Shown here in pieces: positions 58,191 through 64,000 of a stretch of DNA of 64,000 nucleotides. Position 1 is the stretch's first letter. Each line of letters begins with the position of its first letter. Under the pieces are notes generated by a model, which saw only the letters and a program-made list of their open reading frames with translations, did not search any database and was not told the DNA's origin. The stretch is taken from the NCBI GenBank assembly GCA_003167365.1, contig PMTM01000003.1:283645-347644 (forward strand), read 5' to 3'. The position numbers and the translations under genes were made by a program. This stretch comes from Spartobacteria bacterium (GTDB lineage Bacteria > Verrucomicrobiota > Verrucomicrobiia > Chthoniobacterales > UBA10450).

Positions 58191-59665
58191 GGCTGCTTGG
58201 TGCTGAGATAAGTCTGAAGCACCGGCGAAAGAATGCGCACGAGCGATTGCGGATAAAACCCAAACCAAAGCAGTGCGACAATAAGCAACGTCACCGGCAG
58301 CCGCAGACCCGGCCGAAGATCGACCAGATTCCTCCAGCGTTCACCGAGCGCGCCCATAAAAACTTTGCGATAGGCGCGCAACATGTAAACCGCCGAAATG
58401 ACGACGCCCCATAGCGCCAAGACGGTCGCGACTTGAAAGATATGAAAACGCTCGATGGCAAAGCCATTCCGGAACGCTCCGAAAAAGATCATCACTTCCG
58501 CGGCGAAGTTGGCAAAACCCGGAAGACCGATTGCGGCGAAGGCGCCGAATCCGAAAGCCAGGCCTGCGAGCGGCATTACTTTCGCGAGGCCACCGAGATC
58601 GCTTAGCACCATGGTGTTGGTGCGCTTGCGCACCTCACCGGCAATCGCGAAGAGCAACGCAATCGACAGTCCGTGGGCAAAAATTAAAATAGATGCGCCG
58701 GTTACCCCGAGAAGATTGGCGCTCGCGATCCCCAGAAAAATGTAGCCCATGTGCATCACGCTGGAGTAGCCCAGCATTCGGTCGAGGCGCTTCTGGGCGA
58801 TCGTGACCAATCCAACGTAGATAATATTTCCGAGCAACAGGACCAGAAGCAGATTCGTCCAGTGATGCGCGCCCGCCGGAAGCAAGGGAATGGCCAGACG
58901 CAGCAATCCATAAAGTCCGAATTTCTTTAATACGCCGGCATGCAGCATTGCGGCCGGGGCCGGAGCCGCGGCATACGCGTCGGGCGCCCAAGTGTGAAAC
59001 GGAAAAAGCGAAACGAGAATTCCAAAACCGATCAGCAGGATTAAATAAATGTGCCGCTGCGCTTCGGGCGCGATCTGGCCGGCGGCTTCCTGCAAAGTCC
59101 GAATATCAAAACTGCGCGCGGCAATCGGGACGCTTTGATAAAGCAAGATAAGACCGAGGAGCAAAATGAAACTGCCGAGCGCGAGATAGATCGTGATCTT
59201 CCACGCGGCCGCGCTGCGATTGTCGTTCCCCCAAATGCCGATCAACAGAAACGTCGGGATGAGCGCGAGCTCGTGAAAGGCGTAGAAGAAAAACAGATCG
59301 AGCGAAGCGAACGCTCCAATGGCACCACCGGAAATCAAAAGAAGGCACGCGTAAAACGCGTGTTCGTATTTGTCGATCTTATCGGTAAACCAAATGGCCG
59401 CCACGGTGACGATCGCGGCGAGCAGCACCATAATCAGGCTCAAACCGTCGAGCCCCACGGCGAAATTGATCCCCCACCCGGTCGAAACCGCGAACGAACT
59501 TATGTACTGAAATTCATGCACGCCTCGGTCGAACAAGGCCAGCGCGAAGAGCGTCATGAGAAGCGTCGCGATGGACGCAAACAAGGCAGTGGCGCGCGCG
59601 GGCGCGCCGATCATGATCAAGACCGCCGCGGCGATTGGACAGAGAACGATGAGAAGGAGAAGCAT
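58187..59665 (-). CDS. nuoM: NADH-quinone oxidoreductase subunit M
   Basis: 492 residues. LDGLSLIMVLLAAIVTVAAIWF, FYAFHELALIPTFLLIGIWG (conserved Glu), FPFHTWAPDAYAAAPAPAAMLHAGVLKKFGLYGLLR and GYSSVMHMGYIFLGI are NuoM/MRP-antiporter hallmarks. Proton-pumping module of complex I. Start overlaps the nuoL stop (TGATG-type), stop overlaps the nuoN ATG, so translation is coupled. Confidence 0.97.
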   Translation of the reverse strand: MLLLLIVLCPIAAAVLIMIGAPARATALFASIATLLMTLFALALFDRGVHEFQYISSFAVSTGWGINFAVGLDGLSLIMVLLAAIVTVAAIWFTDKIDKYEHAFYACLLLISGGAIGAFASLDLFFFYAFHELALIPTFLLIGIWGNDNRSAAAWKITIYLALGSFILLLGLILLYQSVPIAARSFDIRTLQEAAGQIAPEAQRHIYLILLIGFGILVSLFPFHTWAPDAYAAAPAPAAMLHAGVLKKFGLYGLLRLAIPLLPAGAHHWTNLLLVLLLGNIIYVGLVTIAQKRLDRMLGYSSVMHMGYIFLGIASANLLGVTGASILIFAHGLSIALLFAIAGEVRKRTNTMVLSDLGGLAKVMPLAGLAFGFGAFAAIGLPGFANFAAEVMIFFGAFRNGFAIERFHIFQVATVLALWGVVISAVYMLRAYRKVFMGALGERWRNLVDLRPGLRLPVTLLIVALLWFGFYPQSLVRILSPVLQTYLSTKQP

Positions 59666-61464
59666 CAGCGGAAAACAGCGAAGTAAATAAGCGCGACGAC
59701 GCCCAGCCCGAAGAAGAACGAGTAGGCTTGCAAGTTACCAACCTGGACGAATCGCAGAAGCGCGCCGATTCCCCAGGTTCCACCACTGGCCCCACCGACG
59801 CCGGCAGTATCGATGATCCATCGATCGAAGAACGCGGAGATGCGGGCGAGAAGTTCCTGCGTTCGGTCGATCAGCCAACTGTAAATTTCGTCGATGTAAA
59901 ATTTCTGCCGCAGGAAACCAATATCGAACGCCTCGCGCGGGCGGTTACGATAGAGTGCGAAAGCGAAGCCCGCGCCGAGAACCAAGGCGCCAATCGCGAG
60001 CAGTGGAACCTTTTCAAAAACATCGTGCTCAGGCGGAACCGAAACGAATTGTCCGGTGAAGAAGGTCGATCCGCCAAAAATCACGAGCAGCGCAAGCACG
60101 ATCAACGGGCCGGTCATTACCAACGGCGATTCTCGACTTATGCGCGCGGCGTGACTGCGCGGATGACCGAGGAACACCACCACGAGCAGGCGCGTAACGT
60201 AGAAGGCCGTGAGGAACGCTGTCCCAAGCGCTAATACGAAAATCGGCATGTTGTGTTCGTAAGCGAGCGCGAGAATTGCATCTTTGCTGAAGAATCCGCT
60301 GAACGGCGGACAACCCATAAGCGCGAGCGCGCCAACCAGAAATGTCACAAACGTAATGGTGAGATTTCGGGACAAACCGCCCATTTCCCAAATGTCTTGT
60401 TCGTGATGAAGCGCGACGATGACCGAGCCGGCGCCGAGGAAAAGCAGCGCTTTGAAAAACGCATGCGTAAAAAGATGATAGATCGCTGCATCACTCGAAG
60501 AGAGCCCGATCGCCATCACCATGTAACCGAGCTGTGAAAGAGTGGAATAGGCGAGAATGCGTTTGATGTCGTTTTGCTGCGTCGCAATTAACGCCGCCAT
60601 CACCGCGGTGATGGTTCCGATCCAGACAATAACATCGAGCGCGACCGGCGAGAGCTGAATGATGAACGCAACCCGCGCGAGCATATAAACACCAGCTGCG
60701 ACCATGGTCGCGGCGTGGATAAGCGCAGAAACCGGCGTCGGGCCTTCCATCGCGTCAGGCAACCAAACGTGCAGTGGAAATTGCGCGGACTTTCCGGCCG
60801 CGCCGCAAAAAATCAGGAGCGCAGCGGCGGTGAGAAATCCGGGATTGCTGGTCAAGATCGACAATCGCGGCGCGATGTTGGCAAAAACAACCGAACCGGT
60901 TGTTGCCCAAATCATCAGGATTCCGAGCATAAATCCGAAGTCGCCGATGCGATTGGTAATAAATGCTTTTTTCGCCGCCTCAGCCGCGGCATCGCGGTCG
61001 AACCAATGGCCAATCAGGACGTAGGAGGTGAACCCGACCAGTTCCCAGAAAATGAAGAGCATGACGAAATTGTTCGAGAGAACAATCCCGAGCATCGCGA
61101 ACATGAAGAGCGAAAGCGCAGCGAAGTAACGCGATTTGCCTTCGTCGTTTCGCATGTAGCCAAGCGAATAGATATGGATCAACGCGCCGATGCCTGTGAC
61201 GACGACGAGCATCATTCGGCTCAAGCCGTCCAGAACAAGACCGAGCGGCACAACGAACAATCCCGGAAACTCAATCCAATTCAGCGCGGGAGCCGCGTCT
61301 TCTTTTCGCGCAAAAATCAGGCAAGCACCGGCAAAGCTCGCCAGCACGGCCGCGCAGGACAAAAAGCTGCTCAGCCCTTTGGACCGGCGCGTAAAAACCA
61401 CGATCAACGCCGCTGCGATCAACGGCGCGAACAGAACGTACCAGGCGATGTTGTTGTCGATCAC
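59665..61464 (-). CDS. nuoL: NADH-quinone oxidoreductase subunit L
   Basis: 599 residues, GTG start 4 bases after the nuoK stop. FWELVGFTSYVLIGHWFDRDAAAEAAKKAFITNRIGDFGFMLG, AGKSAQFPLHVWLPDAMEGPTPVSALIHAATMVAAGVYML and FKALLFLGAGSVIVALHHEQDIWEMGGL are the canonical helices with the catalytic Lys/Glu/His. The C-terminal amphipathic arm (from FDIGFLRQKFYIDEIYSWLIDRTQELL) and final helix are present, so the subunit is complete. Largest antiporter-like subunit of complex I. Confidence 0.98.
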   Translation of the reverse strand: MIDNNIAWYVLFAPLIAAALIVVFTRRSKGLSSFLSCAAVLASFAGACLIFARKEDAAPALNWIEFPGLFVVPLGLVLDGLSRMMLVVVTGIGALIHIYSLGYMRNDEGKSRYFAALSLFMFAMLGIVLSNNFVMLFIFWELVGFTSYVLIGHWFDRDAAAEAAKKAFITNRIGDFGFMLGILMIWATTGSVVFANIAPRLSILTSNPGFLTAAALLIFCGAAGKSAQFPLHVWLPDAMEGPTPVSALIHAATMVAAGVYMLARVAFIIQLSPVALDVIVWIGTITAVMAALIATQQNDIKRILAYSTLSQLGYMVMAIGLSSSDAAIYHLFTHAFFKALLFLGAGSVIVALHHEQDIWEMGGLSRNLTITFVTFLVGALALMGCPPFSGFFSKDAILALAYEHNMPIFVLALGTAFLTAFYVTRLLVVVFLGHPRSHAARISRESPLVMTGPLIVLALLVIFGGSTFFTGQFVSVPPEHDVFEKVPLLAIGALVLGAGFAFALYRNRPREAFDIGFLRQKFYIDEIYSWLIDRTQELLARISAFFDRWIIDTAGVGGASGGTWGIGALLRFVQVGNLQAYSFFFGLGVVALIYFAVFR

Positions 61465-61468
61465 TGAA

Positions 61469-61786
61469 TCAGAATTTCAAACTCGCGATGTCTTCGACGT
61501 GCGTCGTTTGGCGGGCCCGAAAGAGCGCGACGATAATGGCAAGGCCGACAGCAACTTCAGCCGCAGCCACAGTGATGATGAAGAAAACAAACACTTGCGC
61601 GTTGTAATTGGGCAGGCCGGCGTCCACTCGAAATCGCGAAAAGGCAACGAGCGAAAGATTTGCGGCGTTCAACATCAACTCCAGACACATGAAAATGATG
61701 ATGATGTTGCGACGCAACATGACGCCGGCGAAGCCGATCGTGAAAAGCAGGCCGCTAACAATCAAGTAGTCTCCGAGAGTAATCAT
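61469..61786 (-). CDS. nuoK: NADH-quinone oxidoreductase subunit K
   Basis: 105 residues with three membrane helices. [32 protein letters not shown] carries the conserved Glu that takes part in proton transfer. [26 protein letters not shown] carries the second Glu. ATG at 61786, 2 bases after the nuoJ stop. Confidence 0.98.
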   Translation of the reverse strand: MITLGDYLIVSGLLFTIGFAGVMLRRNIIIIFMCLELMLNAANLSLVAFSRFRVDAGLPNYNAQVFVFFIITVAAAEVAVGLAIIVALFRARQTTHVEDIASLKF

Positions 61787-61787
61787 G

Positions 61788-62291
61788 TTATCGCAGTTCG
61801 CGTTTGCTCAACACGACCACGCCGATGGTCGCGACCAAGACGAGGACGCCGATGATTTGAAACGGCAGATTGTAATTCTCGAATAAAAGCGAGCCGACAT
61901 GGTGGACGTCGTCGACGGTCGATCTCGCTAATGGTGGAAAAGGCTGCTGGGAAAATCGGAAATTGCCGATCACGTAAAGGATTTGGACAGAAAGCGCGAC
62001 CGCAACCGCGATGCCGCCAGCCGAGGCCAGCCAATTGATTTTGCGGAGTTTTTCCGCACGCAGATCGAGGAGCATGATGATGAAAAGGAAAAGAACCATC
62101 ACCGCCCCGGCATATACGAGCACCTGGATGATGCCGATGAAGTAGGCATCGAGAGACATAAAGAGCGCGGCCAGGCCGAGAAAGGAAACGACGAGGCTCA
62201 ACGCGCTGGCGACGGGATTACGATTAAGAACGACCCCGGCGCCGAACACCAACATTAAACCGGCAAAGATCCAGAACAGAAACGGAGACAT
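61788..62291 (-). CDS. nuoJ: NADH-quinone oxidoreductase subunit J
   Basis: 167 residues from the ATG at 62291 ([35 protein letters not shown]). An upstream in-frame GTG (62357) reads through a heptamer array and is not used. Five helices, including [27 protein letters not shown] with the pi-bulge region. Membrane subunit of complex I. A 250-base repeat-filled gap separates it from nuoI. Confidence 0.95.
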   Translation of the reverse strand: MSPFLFWIFAGLMLVFGAGVVLNRNPVASALSLVVSFLGLAALFMSLDAYFIGIIQVLVYAGAVMVLFLFIIMLLDLRAEKLRKINWLASAGGIAVAVALSVQILYVIGNFRFSQQPFPPLARSTVDDVHHVGSLLFENYNLPFQIIGVLVLVATIGVVVLSKRELR

Positions 62292-62295
62292 CAAG

Positions 62296-62390
62296 AGATT
62301 GCAGATTGAAGATTGAAGATTGAAGATTGAAATTGGACGGCACGCAGGCGGCTGCACAATCTGAAATCTGAAATCTGAAACCTGAAATTC
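62296..62390. repeat. Heptamer arrays (GATTGAA / TCTGAAA) upstream of nuoJ
   Basis: Left arm: repeated AGATTGA units (62298-62330). Right arm from about 62358: TCTGAAA, TCTGAAA, TCTGAAA, CCTGAAA. Partly complementary arms around a GGCACGCAGGCGGCTGC centre. Confidence 0.75.
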
Positions 62391-62428
62391 GTTTCAACAC
62401 TGCCCCGTGCATAACGCCGCCGACTTCG

Positions 62429-62537
62429 TGTCATCCTGAACGAAGTGAAGGATGTCGCATTTCCATTTCGGTCATCGCACGATGAAAGCACGCTCTTCGC
62501 AGTTTGTGCGAGATCCCTCGCTCCGGTCGGGATGGCA
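62429..62537. repeat. TGTCATCC/GGATGACA palindromic repeat (class 1), copy I
   Basis: Left arm TGTCATCCTGAACGAAGTGA. The right arm ends CTCCGGTCGGGATGGCA, a degenerate end (GGCA for GACA). Lies inside the nuo operon between nuoI and nuoJ. Confidence 0.8.
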
Positions 62538-62541
62538 ATCA

Positions 62542-63072
62542 TCACTTCTTCTCGTTCCACTTCAAAATTACGCCGTGCATGACGCCGCCGATCTCAAGCA
62601 ACTTGTCCTTGTGATGCACCATTTCTTCGCGGGTGAAGCCGGTGATGGCGTAATCTTTGCGCAAATAAATCGCCTGCTCGGGACAAACTTCCTCGCACAT
62701 GCCGCAAAAAATACAGCGGATCATGTCGATATCGAATTCCGCCGGATATTTTTCCACTTTCGCAAACCGATCGGTCGGCGGAATTTCGCCGGCCACAATT
62801 TTGATCGCACGCGGCGGGCAAATAAATTCACAAAGCTGGCAGGCGACGCACCGCACTCGTCCATCTGTATCGCGCACAAGCGCGGGCGCGCCGCGATAAT
62901 GCTCGGGCATCTCGCTGTCCAATGTTTGCTCCGGATACTGAATCGTCACTTTCGTGCGCCCCAAAAGCATATTTTTGAGATGCTTTATCGTGATAGCCAT
63001 GCCGCCGACGATCGCGGGCAAATAAATGCGCTCGCGCCAGTTGAGTTTCGGACGTGAAACACAGACGGACAT
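62542..63072 (-). CDS. nuoI: NADH-quinone oxidoreductase subunit I
   Basis: 176 residues from the ATG at 63072 (a TTG two codons earlier is in frame). Two [4Fe-4S] motifs: CVACQLCEFICP and CIFCGMCEEVCPEQAI. They carry electrons from the peripheral arm to quinone (clusters N6a/N6b). N-terminal ITIKHLKNMLLGRTKVTIQYPEQ is the NuoI anchor helix. 2 bases after the nuoH stop. Confidence 0.97.
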   Translation of the reverse strand: MSVCVSRPKLNWRERIYLPAIVGGMAITIKHLKNMLLGRTKVTIQYPEQTLDSEMPEHYRGAPALVRDTDGRVRCVACQLCEFICPPRAIKIVAGEIPPTDRFAKVEKYPAEFDIDMIRCIFCGMCEEVCPEQAIYLRKDYAITGFTREEMVHHKDKLLEIGGVMHGVILKWNEKK

Positions 63073-63074
63073 AT

Positions 63075-64000
63075 TCAAGCGGGATAGTAAGCGAGGATGA
63101 TGGCGGTGATGAAGATGTTTACGAGCGCGATCTCAAAAAAGAAAACCCAGCCAAGCCGCATGAGTTGGTCGTAGCGAAAGCGCGGCAAAGTCCAGCGCAC
63201 CCAGATAAAAACAAAAAGTAACACTGCGACCTTGGCAAAAAATGTCGCGATGTTGAATAAGCCGCCCAGAATACCGCGCCAGCCGTCGCCGCTTCCATCG
63301 ATCAGGGCCCAGTGAAATCCACCGTGCCAGGATGGAATCGGCAAGTGCCAGGCACCGAAAAACAGCGTCACCACAATCGCTGAGCCGGTGATCATGGCGG
63401 CGTATTCACCGAGAAAGAAAAGTCCGAATTTCATCGAGGAGTATTCGGTGTTGTAACCGCCGGCCAATTCCTGCTCCGCTTCGGGCAAATCAAACGGCAA
63501 TCGATTCGTTTCCGCGAAAATCGCGACCGAGAACACGACAAACGATACCAACATCGGAATCGCCAGGAGCCATTTCGCGGGATTCGTCCAATCGCCAAGG
63601 AAAGGCGCAATCATCCAACCGTGGTCGATTTGGTAACGAACGACGTCGGTCAAACGTAATTGGCCGACCACCAAAAAGATCGGAATGACGGCGAGGCCGA
63701 GCGAAAGCTCGTAGGAAATCATTTGCGAACTGGAACGGACGCCGCCGAGAAACGGATACTTGGAATTTGAGGCCCAGCCGCCGAGGACGATTCCGTAAAC
63801 GCCGAGCGAGGCGATGGCGAAGACAAACAAGATTCCGACGTTGATGTCCGCGATAACCATCGGAACGCCGAACAAAGTGCTGCCAAAAGGCACGACCGCG
63901 AAGGTGACGATCGCGGGGATCAGCGCCAGGCAAGGCGCTAGCCAGTAATAAAAAGTGTTCGCGTTTCGCGGACTGAAATCTTCCTTGAACAGCAACTTGG
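63075..64000 (-). CDS. nuoH: NADH-quinone oxidoreductase subunit H, 5' end outside the window
   Basis: About 308 codons are visible and the frame is open at the right edge. It enters at KLLFKEDFSPRNANTFYYWLAPCLALIPA, so about 40-60 N-terminal residues are missing. Hallmarks: SKYPFLGGVRSSSQMISYELSLGLAVIPI and FAETNRLPFDLPEAEQELAGGYNTEYSSMKFGLFFLGEYAAMI (quinone-site loops), WVRWTLPRFRYDQLMRLGW at the end. It forms the quinone chamber of complex I. The operon presumably continues upstream with nuoG and others, which cannot be seen. Confidence 0.96.
   Translation of the reverse strand, partial: KLLFKEDFSPRNANTFYYWLAPCLALIPAIVTFAVVPFGSTLFGVPMVIADINVGILFVFAIASLGVYGIVLGGWASNSKYPFLGGVRSSSQMISYELSLGLAVIPIFLVVGQLRLTDVVRYQIDHGWMIAPFLGDWTNPAKWLLAIPMLVSFVVFSVAIFAETNRLPFDLPEAEQELAGGYNTEYSSMKFGLFFLGEYAAMITGSAIVVTLFFGAWHLPIPSWHGGFHWALIDGSGDGWRGILGGLFNIATFFAKVAVLLFVFIWVRWTLPRFRYDQLMRLGWVFFFEIALVNIFITAIILAYYPA

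Noticed and set aside
60715-61467. 250-codon plus-strand frame
   Set aside because: Antisense to nuoL; highly charged, without family features.

Overview
The window reads like a chromosomal segment of a Gram-negative, aerobic heterotroph of the Verrucomicrobiota, most likely the Spartobacteria/Chthoniobacterales side. This placement is inference. It rests on an outer-membrane gene set (TonB receptor under a cobalamin riboswitch, RND pump, heptose epimerase), a DUF1501/DUF1800 pair, DUF5069 and DUF3667 proteins, an exosortase with a CTERM substrate, a DCC/lipase-maturation-factor fusion, and unusually dense intergenic palindromes. There is no rRNA and no recognisable phage or IS element.

Layout. 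1-4.1 kb: start of a B12-type TonB receptor behind a riboswitch, then a tricorn-like protease. 4.2-8.7 kb: heptose epimerase, a bacterial deoxyhypusine-synthase homologue, OsmC, a GH26-like glycosidase and a DUF5069 protein. 8.7-14.6 kb: amino-acid permease, two small envelope proteins, DUF3667 protein, TolB-like propeller and glycosyltransferase. 14.6-18.9 kb: leftward operon NlpC/P60-like, alaS, RmlC-like cupin; then tRNA-Gln. 19-24.5 kb: MBL hydrolase, CTERM protein diverging from an exosortase-EpsI fusion plus TPR protein, and a small unknown. 24.6-34.2 kb: proton pyrophosphatase, prolyl oligopeptidase, and a tetR/adaptor/RND operon with a palindromic operator. 34.3-42.3 kb: tilS, gltX, aroE, proC, nadA, CHASE2 protein, M19 dipeptidase. 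42.4-51 kb: DUF1501/DUF1800, beta-CASP-type hydrolase, xth, DCC-LMF fusion, and a YqjD/YqjE/YqjK-like cluster. 51-56.5 kb: two PilT-type ATPases bracketing a GxxExxY gene framed by inverted repeats, then an AAA ATPase plus TOPRIM-like pair (a possible defence module) and an HNH nuclease. 56.7-64 kb: nuoH(partial)-I-J-K-L-M-N, complex I.

The most unusual property is the repeat landscape. At least four repeat classes recur between genes: (1) nine ~80-120 bp elements starting TGTCATCC and ending GGATGACA; (2) GTAG...CTAC double hairpins; (3) CCGCGGATTACxCGGAT elements around the GxxExxY gene; (4) degenerate hexa/heptamer arrays. They often supply stop codons or abut start codons of neighbouring genes. 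One class (2) copy lies in frame inside the DCC-LMF gene and one heptamer array lies inside alaS. A short CGCCRCGGCG core recurs inside different classes, as if one palindrome had nested into others.
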